Assembly (NCBI RefSeq): GCF_029952445.1
Contig: NZ_JAQPPK010000005.1
Location: 1-64,000, forward strand
Reading direction: 5' to 3'
DNA from: Paenarthrobacter nitroguajacolicus
GTDB taxonomy: Bacteria; Actinomycetota; Actinomycetes; Actinomycetales; Micrococcaceae
DNA length: 64,000 nt
Position 1 is the stretch's first letter, and every line of letters begins with the position of its first letter. The notes under the pieces were generated by a model. That model saw only the letters and a list, made by a program, of their open reading frames with translations, made no database searches and was not told the origin of the DNA. The position numbers and the translations under genes were made by a program. This document shows positions 51,351 through 62,285 of the stretch, one piece after another.

Positions 51351-53366
51351 GTGGCAGATCCAGCAAGTTACCGACCCCGGACGGGTGAAATTCCCACCAC
51401 CCCGGGCGTCTACCGTTTCCGCGACCCCCACGGCAGGGTCATTTACGTGGGCAAGGCGAAGAACCTCCGTTCCAGGCTGAACTCCTACTTCGCAAATCCC
51501 GCAGGGCTGCTGCCCAAGACCCATGCCATGGTCCATGCAGCCAGCAGCGTTGAATGGACGGTGGTGGGCAGCGAGCTGGAATCCCTGCAGCTCGAGTACA
51601 CGTGGATCAAGGAATTCAAACCGCGGTTCAACGTGGTGTTCCGGGATGACAAGACCTACCCATACCTGGCCGTGACCATGGGGGAGAAGTTTCCCCGGGT
51701 ACAGGTCATGCGTGGCGAACGCAAGAAAGGCACGCGGTACTTCGGTCCTTATACTGCCGGTGCCATCCGGGAAACCATGGACACGCTCCTGCGGGTCTTC
51801 CCGGTCCGCAGCTGCAGCGCTGGTGTGTTCAAGCGTGCCCAGGCCAGTGGTCGGCCGTGTTTGCTCGGCTACATCGATAAATGCTCTGCACCGTGCGTAG
51901 GCCGGGTCACGCCGGATGAACACCGCGTGCTGGCCGAGGACTTCTGTTCCTTCATGGGTGGAGAAGCCAAACGCTTCATCAGCCGGCTGGAAAAGGACAT
52001 GGCGGCCGCCGTCGCAGAACTCGATTACGAGAAAGCCGCTGGGCTCCGGGATGACATCATCGCCTTGCGCAAGGTCTTCGAGCGCAACGCCGTGGTTTTG
52101 GCTGAGGATACCGATGCCGACGTCTTCGCACTGCACGATGACGAACTCGAAGCCTCGGTCCAGGTGTTCCACGTCCGCGGAGGACGCGTCCGCGGGCAGC
52201 GTGGCTGGGTCGTGGAGAAGGTCGAAGACGCCACCACTCCGGAACTCATCGAACATCTGCTGCAACAGGTTTACGGGGAAGACAGCGAGGTCCAGGGCAG
52301 GATCCCCAGGGAGGTCCTGGTTCCTGAGAACCCCAGCAACCATGCCGAACTGACTCAGTGGCTTGGTGGACTTCGAGGCGCCAAGGTCGATATCCGGGTT
52401 CCCCAACGTGGGGACAAGGCAGCACTGATGTCCACTGTCCGTGAGAATGCCGAACAGGCACTCAAGCTCCACAAGACGCGCCGTGCCGGCGATATCACCG
52501 TCCGGTCCCTGGCGCTCCAGGAACTCCAGGAAGCCCTCGAAATCCCGGTTCCCTTGCTGCGCATCGAATGTTTCGACATCTCCCATGTCCAAGGCACCAA
52601 CGTGGTGGCTTCCATGGTGGTGGTCGAAGATGGTCTTCCCAAGAAGGCCGATTACCGTAAGTTCTCCATCACCGGCGCGGCTGCTGCGGACGACACCGCG
52701 GCGATGCACGACGTCCTGACCCGTCGGTTCAGGCATTATCTGACGGACAAGGCCGCTCAGGTCCCAGTGGTCTCGGGTGAGATCGTCAACCCCACCCGGT
52801 CCGTGTCCAGCGGCGTAACGGAAGCATCGCCGTCGGACGGCATCTCCCCGGCACCGAAGGCCAAATTCGCCTATCCGCCCAACCTGGTGGTGGTCGATGG
52901 CGGCCAGCCGCAGGTCAACGCAGCTGCGCGTGCCCTCGCGGAACTGGGTATCGACGACGTCTACGTCGTAGGACTCGCCAAGCGCCTGGAAGAGGTCTGG
53001 CTTCCCGACAGCGACTTCCCGGTCATCCTGCCCAGGACGTCCCAAGGACTGTACCTGCTTCAGCGCATCCGCGATGAGGCCCACCGGTTCGCCATCACCT
53101 TCCACCGCCAAAAGCGCGGCAAGGCCATGACCGTATCGATCCTGGATGGAGTCCCTGGCCTGGGCGAAGCCAAGCGCAAGGCCCTTGTGGCGCACTTTGG
53201 GTCGCTCAAGAAGATCAAGGCTGCCTCGGTGGAGGAGCTGACCAATGCAAAGGGCATCGGCCCCGCCTTGGCCGCGGCCGTGGTCCAGCACCTCGGTTCC
53301 ACCGCCGGGGACGATGAAACTGCTCCCGCAGTGAACATGACCACCGGCGAAATCATCGAATCTTAG
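51351..53366 (+). CDS. uvrC: UvrABC system protein C
   Basis: A 671-residue nuclease that makes both incisions in nucleotide excision repair. The N-terminal GIY-YIG domain reads [23 protein letters not shown] motif (about 200-235) contacts UvrB. The C-terminal RNase H-like nuclease contains [19 protein letters not shown] and [16 protein letters not shown], and tandem helix-hairpin-helix motifs end it ([28 protein letters not shown]). GTG start with a leaderless -10 box. The order uvrC-rapZ-yvcK-whiA is conserved in actinobacteria. Confidence 0.98.
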   Translation: MADPASYRPRTGEIPTTPGVYRFRDPHGRVIYVGKAKNLRSRLNSYFANPAGLLPKTHAMVHAASSVEWTVVGSELESLQLEYTWIKEFKPRFNVVFRDDKTYPYLAVTMGEKFPRVQVMRGERKKGTRYFGPYTAGAIRETMDTLLRVFPVRSCSAGVFKRAQASGRPCLLGYIDKCSAPCVGRVTPDEHRVLAEDFCSFMGGEAKRFISRLEKDMAAAVAELDYEKAAGLRDDIIALRKVFERNAVVLAEDTDADVFALHDDELEASVQVFHVRGGRVRGQRGWVVEKVEDATTPELIEHLLQQVYGEDSEVQGRIPREVLVPENPSNHAELTQWLGGLRGAKVDIRVPQRGDKAALMSTVRENAEQALKLHKTRRAGDITVRSLALQELQEALEIPVPLLRIECFDISHVQGTNVVASMVVVEDGLPKKADYRKFSITGAAAADDTAAMHDVLTRRFRHYLTDKAAQVPVVSGEIVNPTRSVSSGVTEASPSDGISPAPKAKFAYPPNLVVVDGGQPQVNAAARALAELGIDDVYVVGLAKRLEEVWLPDSDFPVILPRTSQGLYLLQRIRDEAHRFAITFHRQKRGKAMTVSILDGVPGLGEAKRKALVAHFGSLKKIKAASVEELTNAKGIGPALAAAVVQHLGSTAGDDETAPAVNMTTGEIIES

Positions 53367-53390
53367 CTAGGGTAAGAACTTGGCCACTGC

Positions 53391-53420
53391 CGCGATTGCC
53401 GGTATACGCGATTGCCGGTA
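53391..53420. repeat. 14-bp direct repeat upstream of rapZ
   Basis: CGCGATTGCCGGTA occurs at 53391-53404 and 53407-53420 with TA between. It lies in the 133-bp gap between uvrC and rapZ. It may be a slippage product or a binding site. Confidence 0.75.
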
Positions 53421-53499
53421 CAGCGAGCCAAGCATGCACCGCCATGTCCGGCGGGCGGCACAGGCAGCTTTGACACTTCCGACGAAACGGGGACAACTG

Positions 53500-54423
53500 A
53501 TGGACGAGGCAACGGCTGGGTCCGGCACGGAGCAGGACGGCCTGACGCCGGTCAAGCCACCGGAGGCGGAGCTTTTGGTCGTCACCGGCATGTCGGGTGC
53601 GGGGCGCAGCACTGCTTCGGACGCCCTTGAGGACCATGGCTGGTACGTGGTGGACAACCTGCCGCCCCAGATGCTGGGCACCTTGGCTGAGATCGTCTCC
53701 CATGCCCCCAAGTCCATTCCCAAACTGGCAGTAGTGGTGGACGTCCGCAGCAAGGACCTTTTCACGGACATCCAAACGGCCCTGGGTGCGTTGAGCGCCA
53801 GCGGAATTACCTTCCGCGTGCTCTTCCTCGATGCAAATGACGACGTCCTGGTACGCCGCTTCGAGCAGGGCCGGCGGCCCCATCCGCTGCAGGGCGGCGG
53901 CCGGATCCTCGACGGCATCGGGATCGAGCGCGAGGTCCTGCGGGAACTTCGCGAGCATGCCGACGTAGTGCTGGACACCTCGGAATTCAACGTCCACGGC
54001 CTGGCCACCGCCATCACCGAACTCTTCAGCGATACCGGGCCTGTCACGCTTCGGCTCAACGTCATGAGTTTTGGTTTCAAATACGGATTGCCCGTGGATG
54101 CCAACTTCGTAGCCGACGCCCGCTTCATTCCCAATCCCCATTGGGTTCCCCAGCTCCGTCCGCACACGGGCCTCGACGAGGACGTCAGCGACTACGTGCT
54201 TGGGGCTGACGGTGTCCAGGAGTTCGTGGACCGCTATGTCCGGGCCCTGGAGCCTGTCCTGGACGGCTACCGCCAGGAGAACAAGCACTACGCCACCCTG
54301 GCCGTTGGCTGCACCGGAGGCAAGCACCGTTCCGTGGCTGTCGCCGTCGAGCTTTCAAAACGGTTGGCTCAATATCCGCGGGTCACCGTCACCACTGCCC
54401 ACCGCGACCTGGGACGCGAGTAG
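53500..54423 (+). CDS. rapZ: RapZ/YvcJ-family nucleotide-binding protein
   Basis: A 307-residue P-loop protein. The Walker A region is GMSGAGRST (30-38), with Arg36 in place of the usual Lys, as I recall for actinobacterial members. VLFLDANDDVLVRRF and RRPHPL follow, and the C-terminal half has the RNA- and metabolite-binding region with SFGFKYG and GCTGGKHRSV. In E. coli RapZ senses glucosamine-6-phosphate and guides GlmZ decay; the actinobacterial role is unsettled. ATG 53500 has GGGGA upstream; the longer frame to 53380 is rejected. Its stop overlaps yvcK by one base. Confidence 0.93.
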   Translation: MDEATAGSGTEQDGLTPVKPPEAELLVVTGMSGAGRSTASDALEDHGWYVVDNLPPQMLGTLAEIVSHAPKSIPKLAVVVDVRSKDLFTDIQTALGALSASGITFRVLFLDANDDVLVRRFEQGRRPHPLQGGGRILDGIGIEREVLRELREHADVVLDTSEFNVHGLATAITELFSDTGPVTLRLNVMSFGFKYGLPVDANFVADARFIPNPHWVPQLRPHTGLDEDVSDYVLGADGVQEFVDRYVRALEPVLDGYRQENKHYATLAVGCTGGKHRSVAVAVELSKRLAQYPRVTVTTAHRDLGRE

Positions 54424-55454
54424 TGGGTGTCCTCACGGGTCCGCTGCCCCTCATACCGCCCAAAGGCGTGCCGGGCAGCCAGCAGAAGAAGAGCCCGTCC
54501 GTGGTCGCCCTTGGTGGCGGGCACGGCCTGGCCGCGTCGCTGTCAGCGTTACGGCTGCTCACCTCGGAGTTGACCGCCATCGTCACAGTGGCTGACGACG
54601 GCGGGTCCTCCGGGCGTCTGCGCGAGGAGTACGGCGTCCTCCCGCCAGGGGACCTGCGGATGGCGCTGAGCGCCCTCTGCGACGACACCGACTGGGGCCG
54701 CACCTGGCGCGATGTCATGCAGCACCGTTTCGAGGCTGGCTCAGCCAAGGGCAGCCCGGCCAAGGGCGGCTCCCTGGACAACCACGCCATGGGCAACCTG
54801 CTCATCGTCACGCTGTGGGAGCTCCTTGGGGATACTGTCGCCGGCCTGAAATGGGCCGGAGCACTCCTCGGCGCCCGCGGACAGGTCCTGCCCATGTCCA
54901 GCATTCCGCTGACCATCGAGGGCAAGGCCAGTGTGGAACTGCCCGATGGCGGCCACGAGCTGCGGACAGTTCGCGGGCAGGCCAAATGCGCTGTTGCCGG
55001 CAAGCTGGAAGAGGTCAAGCTTTTTCCCGAGGACGCTCCGGCCTGCACTGAAGCCCTGACAGCCATTGAACTGGCCGACTGGGTCATTCTTGGTCCCGGC
55101 TCCTGGTACACCTCCGTGCTGCCGCATTTGCTGCTTCCGGAGCTGCGGCAGGCCCTCGGTGACACGGCCGCCAAACGCTGCCTGACCATGAACCTGGACG
55201 TGGAGACGAAAGAAACCTCCGGCATGACCGCCGCCGACCACCTGGACGTCCTGCGTCGCTATGCTCCCGAGTTCAGCGTTGACGTGGTGCTTGCCGACCC
55301 CGCCGCCATCCAGGACCTCAAGGCCTTTGAGAAGGCTGCCGGGATGATCGGTGCGGAAGTGGTGTTGGGTAGAGTAGGGGCGTCGAGGCGCCGCCCAGTC
55401 CATGACCCATTGCTGCTGGCAGCGGCTTACCACGATATTTTCGGGAACAGTTAG
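54423..55454 (+). CDS. yvcK: YvcK/CofD-like UDP-sugar-binding protein
   Basis: A 343-residue protein of the YvcK/GNBP family. VVALGGGHGLAASLSALR at the start is the nucleotide-sugar-binding loop, TVADDGGSSGRLREEYGVLP and GDLRMALSAL follow, and ELADWVILGPGSWYTSVLPH is a core signature. YvcK binds UDP-GlcNAc and related sugars and is needed for cell shape and gluconeogenic growth in other bacteria. The GTG overlaps the rapZ stop (TAGTG). It forms the conserved rapZ-yvcK-whiA unit. Confidence 0.95.
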   Translation: MGVLTGPLPLIPPKGVPGSQQKKSPSVVALGGGHGLAASLSALRLLTSELTAIVTVADDGGSSGRLREEYGVLPPGDLRMALSALCDDTDWGRTWRDVMQHRFEAGSAKGSPAKGGSLDNHAMGNLLIVTLWELLGDTVAGLKWAGALLGARGQVLPMSSIPLTIEGKASVELPDGGHELRTVRGQAKCAVAGKLEEVKLFPEDAPACTEALTAIELADWVILGPGSWYTSVLPHLLLPELRQALGDTAAKRCLTMNLDVETKETSGMTAADHLDVLRRYAPEFSVDVVLADPAAIQDLKAFEKAAGMIGAEVVLGRVGASRRRPVHDPLLLAAAYHDIFGNS

Positions 55455-55463
55455 GAATACGCG

Positions 55464-56444
55464 ATGGCACTTACTGCGTCGGTCAAGGACGAACTGTCCC
55501 GGCTGGACATCAAGAAATCTTCGGTTCGCAAGGCAGAAGTCTCTGCCATGCTCCGTTTTGCGGGCGGACTACACATCATCTCCGGCCGCATCGTCATTGA
55601 GGCCGAAGTCGACCTCGCCTCCACCGCACGGCGCCTGCGTGCCGCAATCGCCGAGGTCTACGGCCACCAGAGCGAAATCATCGTGGTTTCCGGGGGCGGT
55701 TTGCGCCGCGGCAGCCGCTACGTCGTACGGGTAGTGCGCGATGGCGAAGCGTTGGCGCGCCAGACAGGACTGCTCGATGGCCGCGGGCGTCCGGTCCGGG
55801 GACTTCCATCTGTTGTGGTCAACGGTTCCGCCGCTGACGCCGAGGCTGTGTGGCGCGGAGCCTTCCTCGCCCACGGTTCCCTCACCGAACCCGGGCGCTC
55901 GTCCTCGCTTGAGGTGACTTGCCCTGGCCCGGAGTCTGCGCTGGCCCTGGTTGGCGCCGCCCGCCGCCTTGGTATCCAGGCGAAGGCACGCGAGGTCCGC
56001 GGCGTGGACAGGGTGGTAATCCGGGATGGCGACACCATTGCTGCCCTTCTCACCAGGATGGGTGCCCATGATGCGCTGATGGTCTGGGAAGAACGACGCA
56101 TGCGGAAGGAAGTCCGGGCTACCGCCAACCGGCTGGCCAACTTTGATGACGCCAACCTGCGCCGTTCGGCCCAGGCAGCGGTGGCAGCCGGCGCCAGGGT
56201 GGACCGGGCCCTGGAGATTCTGGGCGACGACGTTCCGGACCACCTCAAGTACGCGGGGGAACTCCGCGTGGCCCATAAGCAGGCCAGCCTTGACGAACTG
56301 GGCAGGCTCGCGGACCCTCCAATGACCAAAGACGCCATTGCGGGCCGTATCCGACGCCTGTTGGCCATGGCAGACAAGCGCGCCCTGGACCTCGGAATTC
56401 CGGGGACTGAGGCAAATGTGACTCCCGAAATGATGGACGAGTAG
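55464..56444 (+). CDS. whiA: WhiA sporulation/cell-division regulator
   Basis: A 326-residue WhiA protein. The N-terminal half has the LAGLIDADG-like fold with [20 protein letters not shown], and the C-terminus has the DNA-binding helix-turn-helix region around [19 protein letters not shown]. WhiA controls ftsZ and division genes in Streptomyces and is widespread in Gram-positive bacteria that do not sporulate. AGGA is 7 nt before the ATG, and the gap from yvcK is 9 bp, so it is the last gene of the unit. Confidence 0.97.
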   Translation: MALTASVKDELSRLDIKKSSVRKAEVSAMLRFAGGLHIISGRIVIEAEVDLASTARRLRAAIAEVYGHQSEIIVVSGGGLRRGSRYVVRVVRDGEALARQTGLLDGRGRPVRGLPSVVVNGSAADAEAVWRGAFLAHGSLTEPGRSSSLEVTCPGPESALALVGAARRLGIQAKAREVRGVDRVVIRDGDTIAALLTRMGAHDALMVWEERRMRKEVRATANRLANFDDANLRRSAQAAVAAGARVDRALEILGDDVPDHLKYAGELRVAHKQASLDELGRLADPPMTKDAIAGRIRRLLAMADKRALDLGIPGTEANVTPEMMDE

Positions 56445-56619
56445 TAAGCACCCATAGAATCGGGAAAGCGAGGAGGAAATACTGCGAGGCAACTGCTGGT
56501 TGATTCCGGTGGAGGCAGGAGCAGGCTTCTTCCCCAAGGGTTTCCGGTTGGTCCGCCGGCCGGATGAACATAACGAGAGTTACCAAACCGGACGTTAGTC
56601 CATTACATTGGAGGATTTC

Positions 56620-57243
56620 GTGACAGAGTACGTTCTGCCCGAGCTCGGCTACGACTACGCAGCACTTGAGCCGCACATTTCGGCGAAGATCATGGAGCTG
56701 CACCACAGCAAGCACCACGCTGCCTACGTTGCAGGCGCCAACAACGCCCTCGCCCAGCTCGCCGAAGCCCGCGACAAGGGTGACTTCGCCAACATCAACC
56801 GCCTCTCCAAGGACCTCGCGTTCCACACCGGCGGACACATCAACCACTCCGTGTTCTGGAACAACATCTCCCCGGACGGCGGCGACAAGCCCGAGGGTGA
56901 GCTGGCTGCTGCCATCGACGACGCTTTCGGCTCGTTCGATGCTTTCCGTGCACAGTTCACCGCTGCCGCGCTGGGCCTGCAGGGTTCCGGCTGGGCCTTC
57001 CTTGCCTACGAGCCCATCGGTGGAAACCTGCTCATCGAACAGCTCTACGATCAGCAGGGCAACGTAGCCGTTGGCACCACCCCGCTGCTCATGCTGGATA
57101 TGTGGGAGCACGCCTTCTACCTGGACTACGTCAACGTCAAGGCTGACTACGTCAAGGCATTCTGGAACATCGCCAACTGGGCCGACGTCGCCAAGCGCTT
57201 CGAGGCCGCCCGCACCAACGCCACGGGCCTCATCGTCCTGTAG
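56620..57243 (+). CDS. sodA: Superoxide dismutase (Fe/Mn)
   Basis: A 207-residue enzyme that dismutates superoxide. Metal ligands are His28 ([10 protein letters not shown]), His76 (HINHSVFW), and the Asp and His of [14 protein letters not shown] 56620 follows GGAGG closely, so the four extra residues of the longer frame are not used. Manganese is the probable cofactor for this lineage, but sequence alone does not settle Mn against Fe. A perfect terminator follows, so it is monocistronic. Confidence 0.96.
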   Translation: MTEYVLPELGYDYAALEPHISAKIMELHHSKHHAAYVAGANNALAQLAEARDKGDFANINRLSKDLAFHTGGHINHSVFWNNISPDGGDKPEGELAAAIDDAFGSFDAFRAQFTAAALGLQGSGWAFLAYEPIGGNLLIEQLYDQQGNVAVGTTPLLMLDMWEHAFYLDYVNVKADYVKAFWNIANWADVAKRFEAARTNATGLIVL

Positions 57244-57314
57244 CTGGTGTGAGTCCCGGTTCACGCCGATGTAACAAAAGTCACTTTTGGCGTGAATTGG
57301 GGCCAAATGCTGAA

Positions 57315-57346
57315 AAGCCTGCCTCCGCAGTTGCGGGGGCAGGCTT
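57315..57346 (+). terminator. Hairpin terminator after sodA
   Basis: AAGCCTGCCTCCGC (57315-57328) pairs with GCGGGGGCAGGCTT (57333-57346) with one G-U pair, over a 4-nt loop. A short AGTTAA follows instead of a U-tract. Confidence 0.8.
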
Positions 57347-57510
57347 AGTTAAACGTAAGATGGATCACGGAAGGCGGTTAGCCTTCAGCAACGTGGCTGG
57401 TCGCCCTCCGATCTGATAATCACCTCTGCCCAACGACGTGCGGGGTCTGTTAGTTGGAAATATTTGATCCGACTCACTAGGCGTGCTTGCAAGAGCACCA
57501 AGGAGATTGA

Positions 57511-58527
<1,017 letters not shown>

Positions 58528-58536
58528 GGTAGACAC

Positions 58537-59763
58537 ATGACATCTCACACCCTCAACGAACTCATCGCTGAAGGTGTCCGCGGGCGGTACATTCTGGTCA
58601 GAAGTGACCTGAATGTGCCGCTCGACGGCTCTACAGTGACCGACGACGGCCGCATCAAGGCCTCCCTCCCGGTCCTCAAGAAGCTCTCGGACGCCGGTGC
58701 CCGTGTGCTCGTGACAGCCCACCTCGGACGCCCCAAGGGCGCTCCGGAAGACAAGTACTCGCTGAAGCCCGCTGTGGACCGCCTTGCGGAACTGGCGGAC
58801 TTCAAGGTCCAGCTCGCTGCGGACACCGTCGGAGGCTCCGCCAAGGAGCACGCCGCTGCCCTGCAGGACGGTGAAGTGCTCGTTCTGGAGAACGTCCGCT
58901 TTGATGCCCGCGAAACCAGCAAGGATGACGCCGAACGCGGCGCCTTCGCCGATGAGCTGGTTGCCCTCACGGGAAGCAATGGAGCGTATGTGGACGACGC
59001 CTTTGGTGCCGTCCACCGCAAGCACGCCAGTGTCTACGACGTCGCCACGCGGCTGCCGTCGTACCTCGGCGACCTCGTACACACCGAGGTTGAAGTCCTG
59101 CGGAAGCTGACCACGGACACCCAACGGCCATACGTCGTAGTCCTCGGCGGTTCCAAGGTTTCGGACAAGCTTGCAGTCATCGACAACCTGCTGGGCAAGG
59201 CTGACACCATCCTCGTAGGTGGTGGCATGCTCTTCACCTTCCTTGCAGCCGCAGGGCACAAGGTGGCCGGAAGCCTCCTTGAAGAAGACCAAATTCCGGT
59301 TGTCCAGGATTACCTTAAGCGTGCAGCCGACGCCGGCACGTCTTTCGTGATTCCCACGGACGTCGTAGTCGCCAGCCGCTTCGCAGCGGATGCCGAGCAT
59401 GAGGTCGTCAAGGCAGATGCCATTGAGGAGAGCGCCTTCGGCGCTTCCGGCATTGGCCTGGACATCGGCCCGGAGTCAGCATCTGCTTTCGCCGCGCAGA
59501 TCGAGGGCGCCAAGACAGTCTTCTGGAACGGCCCCATGGGCGTTTTTGAATTCGAAGCGTTCGCCAGTGGCACCCGGGCCATCGCCCAGGCATTGACGGA
59601 CACCGTGGCCTTCACTGTGGTTGGTGGTGGCGATTCCGCTGCCGCCGTACGCACCCTCGGGTTCGAGGATTCGCAGTTCGGCCACATCTCCACCGGTGGT
59701 GGCGCCAGCCTGGAATACCTTGAAGGCAAGGAACTTCCCGGCTTGAGCGTCCTGGACCGCTAA
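58537..59763 (+). CDS. pgk: Phosphoglycerate kinase
   Basis: A 408-residue glycolytic kinase. [19 protein letters not shown] is the N-domain substrate site, TAHLGRPKG and VLVLENVRF follow, and [19 protein letters not shown] with [18 protein letters not shown] and [11 protein letters not shown] form the ATP-binding C-domain. It generates ATP from 1,3-bisphosphoglycerate. It lies 9 bp after gap. Confidence 0.98.
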   Translation: MTSHTLNELIAEGVRGRYILVRSDLNVPLDGSTVTDDGRIKASLPVLKKLSDAGARVLVTAHLGRPKGAPEDKYSLKPAVDRLAELADFKVQLAADTVGGSAKEHAAALQDGEVLVLENVRFDARETSKDDAERGAFADELVALTGSNGAYVDDAFGAVHRKHASVYDVATRLPSYLGDLVHTEVEVLRKLTTDTQRPYVVVLGGSKVSDKLAVIDNLLGKADTILVGGGMLFTFLAAAGHKVAGSLLEEDQIPVVQDYLKRAADAGTSFVIPTDVVVASRFAADAEHEVVKADAIEESAFGASGIGLDIGPESASAFAAQIEGAKTVFWNGPMGVFEFEAFASGTRAIAQALTDTVAFTVVGGGDSAAAVRTLGFEDSQFGHISTGGGASLEYLEGKELPGLSVLDR

Positions 59764-59773
59764 AGCAGCAAAC

Positions 59774-59807
59774 CGGCCGGCAGGACGCCACTGCGTCCTG
59801 CCGGCCG
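59774..59807 (+). terminator. Perfect 15-bp hairpin between pgk and tpiA
   Basis: CGGCCGGCAGGACGC (59774-59788) pairs fully with GCGTCCTGCCGGCCG (59793-59807) over CACT. No U-tract follows. It may terminate part of the pgk transcript or stabilise a processed end, because tpiA begins 33 bp later with a good ribosome-binding site. Confidence 0.65.
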
Positions 59808-59840
59808 TTCCACATCCCAACGCATTCTTTTGGAGTACAT

Positions 59841-60656
59841 GTGACTACCTCCGCCAACGGCAACTTTGTCCGGAAGCCCTTCATCGCCGGTAACTGGAAG
59901 ATGAACATGGACCACGTGCAAGGCATCACCTTGCTGCAGAAGCTCGCGTGGACCCTGTCCGACGCGAAGCACGACTACAGCCGTGTCGAGGTCGCAGTCT
60001 TCCCGCCTTTCACCGACCTCCGCGGTGTCCAGACGCTTGTCCAGGGCGACGAACTCGACGTCGTTTACGGCGGACAGGATCTTTCGCAGTTTGATTCCGG
60101 CGCCTACACCGGAGACATCTCGGGCCAGTTCCTCAACAAGCTGGGATGCTCCTACGTCCTGGTTGGACACAGCGAGCGTAGGACCATCCACAACGAATCA
60201 GACGAGGTCCTGAACGCCAAGGTCAAGGCAGCTTTCCGTCATGACCTAACTCCTGTTCTCTGCGTGGGCGAGGGCCTCGAAATCCGCCAGGCCGGCACCC
60301 ACGTGCAGCACACACTTACCCAGCTGCGTGCCGGTGTTGAGGGACTGACTGCCGAACAGGCCGCTGAACTTGTCGTAGCCTATGAGCCCGTGTGGGCCAT
60401 CGGAACGGGCGAGGTAGCCGGCCCGGAGGATGCCCAGGAAATGTGCGCCGCCATCCGCGCCGAACTCGCTGTGCTCTTCGATGACGCCGTCGCGGCCAAG
60501 ACACGCCTGCTGTACGGGGGCTCCGTCAAGGCCAACAATGCCGCTGCCATCATGGCCGAAAGCGACGTTGACGGACTCCTTGTGGGTGGCGCCAGCCTGG
60601 ACCCCGCTGAATTTGCTAACATTGTCAGGTTCGAGAGCCACCTCGTCACGGACTAG
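59841..60656 (+). CDS. tpiA: Triosephosphate isomerase
   Basis: A 271-residue TIM barrel interconverting dihydroxyacetone phosphate and glyceraldehyde 3-phosphate. Lys20 lies in AGNWKMN, the catalytic His in VLVGHSERR, and the catalytic Glu in [17 protein letters not shown]. The phosphate loops YGGSVKANN and VGGASLD end it. GGAG is 5 nt before the GTG; the ATG two bases upstream is followed at once by TGA and cannot be used. Confidence 0.98.
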   Translation: MTTSANGNFVRKPFIAGNWKMNMDHVQGITLLQKLAWTLSDAKHDYSRVEVAVFPPFTDLRGVQTLVQGDELDVVYGGQDLSQFDSGAYTGDISGQFLNKLGCSYVLVGHSERRTIHNESDEVLNAKVKAAFRHDLTPVLCVGEGLEIRQAGTHVQHTLTQLRAGVEGLTAEQAAELVVAYEPVWAIGTGEVAGPEDAQEMCAAIRAELAVLFDDAVAAKTRLLYGGSVKANNAAAIMAESDVDGLLVGGASLDPAEFANIVRFESHLVTD

Positions 60657-60692
60657 TCCGGCTCCCGTTTTCCGCTTCTTCGAAAGGCCGTC

Positions 60693-60950
60693 GTGGACGT
60701 TCTTCAAGTCATCCTGCAGATCCTGCTGGCCATCACCAGCCTTCTGCTGACGCTGCTCATTCTCCTGCACAAGGGACGTGGTGGCGGTTTGTCCGACATG
60801 TTCGGTGGCGGAATGAGCTCGGGATTGAGTTCCTCGGGCGTGGCAGAGCGCAACCTGAACCGCTTCACCATCATTCTTGGTGTCACATGGGGCGTCGTCA
60901 TCATCGGGTTGGGACTCATCATGCGCTTCACTTCCGGCGGCGACTCCTAG
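60693..60950 (+). CDS. secG: Preprotein translocase subunit SecG
   Basis: An 85-residue membrane protein with two transmembrane segments (about 4-24 and 56-75) joined by the typical Gly/Ser-rich loop KGRGGGLSDMFGGGM. SecG assists SecYE protein export. GTG 60693 has AAAGG 5 nt upstream. It sits at the end of the glycolytic run and before a strong terminator, an arrangement shared by many actinobacteria. Confidence 0.95.
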   Translation: MDVLQVILQILLAITSLLLTLLILLHKGRGGGLSDMFGGGMSSGLSSSGVAERNLNRFTIILGVTWGVVIIGLGLIMRFTSGGDS

Positions 60951-60962
60951 TCGACGTCGGGC

Positions 60963-60997
60963 GGGGAGGTTCCCATAGGGGAGCCTCCCCATTTTTT
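60963..60997 (+). terminator. Rho-independent terminator after secG
   Basis: GGGGAGGTTCCC (60963-60974) pairs with GGGAGCCTCCCC (60979-60990), with one G-U pair, followed by ATTTTTT. It ends the gap-pgk-tpiA-secG run. Confidence 0.93.
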
Positions 60998-61047
60998 GTG
61001 TACGGACAGGCACCGAACTACCAGTGCCGCCGTCGGGCCCCTCGCAT

Positions 61048-61053
61048 TAGACT
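61048..61053 (+). promoter_or_regulatory. -10 box of rbpA
   Basis: TAGACT would start transcription near 61060, giving a leader of about 60 nt to ATG 61119. No clear -35 hexamer is visible. Unlike many neighbours, this transcript is not leaderless and has AGGGG before the start. Confidence 0.4.
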
Positions 61054-61118
61054 GACCCTGTTGGCTTTAAGGCCAGCGGGCCGTGACGGCCGACCACCGA
61101 GTCGCTAGGGGTTCGAAA

Positions 61119-61514
61119 ATGGTTCATGGCACGCCAGGTTATCGGGGCACCCGCGTGGGTGTGGTCCAGGGATCCGGACCTGGAAATCACAGCGACCACG
61201 GCCAAGGCGAACAATTGCCGCGTATTCGCGTTCCCTATTGGTGTGCAAAGGGACACGAAACGCGGCTTGTTTTTCTTAAGCTGCCGGACGAACAGATTCC
61301 CCGGACGTGGGACTGCCCCAAATGCGGAATGCCCGCGTCGCGCGATCCCGAGAGCCCTGCTGCGGCAAGGCCTGATGATGAGCTCTTCAAATCCCATCTT
61401 GATTACGTTAAAGAAAGACGCTCCAGCCAGGACGCTGAAGTGGTCCTGGCTGGAGCGTTGGAGCGGTTACGCGCCCGCGGGATCCTTTCGGACCAGCTGC
61501 TGGGGGACACGTGA
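61119..61514 (+). CDS. rbpA: RNA polymerase-binding protein RbpA
   Basis: A 131-residue actinobacterial transcription factor that binds the housekeeping sigma factor and core RNA polymerase and stabilises open complexes. MVHGTPGYRGTRVGVVQGSG at the start is the RbpA N-terminal tail, the zinc site is formed by Cys42, His46, Cys66 and Cys69, and the C-terminal half has the sigma-interaction region (LDYVKERRSSQDAEVVLAGA). The longer frame from 61083 is rejected. The last 48 bp overlap the end of pgl on the other strand. Confidence 0.95.
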   Translation: MVHGTPGYRGTRVGVVQGSGPGNHSDHGQGEQLPRIRVPYWCAKGHETRLVFLKLPDEQIPRTWDCPKCGMPASRDPESPAAARPDDELFKSHLDYVKERRSSQDAEVVLAGALERLRARGILSDQLLGDT

Positions 61515-62285
61515 GGCCGCGTTTTCGTCGATAAGCCACAGGGTCCTGGCGCGGCCTGCCGGGCCGGCTGCGGGAACCTGGACCGGATTGGCTCCGGCCA
61601 AAGCCAGGCCTACGGCGCCGGCCTTGTCTTCGCCTGCCACTACCATCCAGATCTCCTGGGCAGTGTTGATGGCGGGCAGCGTCAGGGAAATGCGCGACGG
61701 CGGGGGCTTGGGCGAATTTTCGACACCCACCACGGTGCGGCTCTTCTCGCGGATACCGCCTTGCTCCGGAAAGAGCGAGGCAATGTGCGCATCAGGTCCT
61801 ACTCCGAGGAGCAGGACGTCGAACCGCGGGAGGTTGCCGGGTTGTTCAGGCCTGTCATCAGACATGTCCGCGGCGTGTTCTGCCTCCGCGGCAGCCCTGA
61901 GTTCTTCCTCGTAGGCCGTTGCTGCCTCGGCCGCCGTGGCGAATTGATCCGTTGACCCCGGCTCGTGGACCCGCGCCGGGTCTACGTTCAAGTGCGACAA
62001 CAGTGCTTGGTGGGCTTGGCGCGTGTTCCTGTCATCGCTGTCAGCGGCAACGAACCGTTCGTCACCCCACCAGAAGTTGACCCTCGACCAATCCACGGCG
62101 GGAGCCGCGGCAGAGTCGGCCACGGCCTTCAGTGTGCCGATGCCCACCGTGCCGCCTGTGAGGACCACCGTGGCCTCGCCGTGCTTGTCCTGGACATCCA
62201 CTAGTTTGGTGATGAGACGGGCCGCGATGGCGGCCATCAACACCTTTGAGTCGGGGTGGATGCTTACTCTTGGCTCAGCGTGCAC
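61467..62285 (-). CDS. pgl: 6-phosphogluconolactonase
   Basis: A 272-residue enzyme of the SOL/DevB-type family, the second step of the oxidative pentose phosphate pathway. VVLTGGTVGIGTL is the substrate loop and VNFWWGDERFVAADSDDRN the catalytic block; LLLGVGPDAHIASLFP ends the active site. GTG 62285 overlaps opcA by 11 bp and has AGAGGAGAG upstream. Its C-terminal end runs into rbpA. It is the last gene of zwf-opcA-pgl. Confidence 0.96.
   Translation of the reverse strand: MHAEPRVSIHPDSKVLMAAIAARLITKLVDVQDKHGEATVVLTGGTVGIGTLKAVADSAAAPAVDWSRVNFWWGDERFVAADSDDRNTRQAHQALLSHLNVDPARVHEPGSTDQFATAAEAATAYEEELRAAAEAEHAADMSDDRPEQPGNLPRFDVLLLGVGPDAHIASLFPEQGGIREKSRTVVGVENSPKPPPSRISLTLPAINTAQEIWMVVAGEDKAGAVGLALAGANPVQVPAAGPAGRARTLWLIDENAASRVPQQLVRKDPAGA

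Noticed and set aside
51240..53291. 683-codon open frame antisense to uvrC
   Set aside because: Shadow of uvrC; crosses the uvrC start and promoter.
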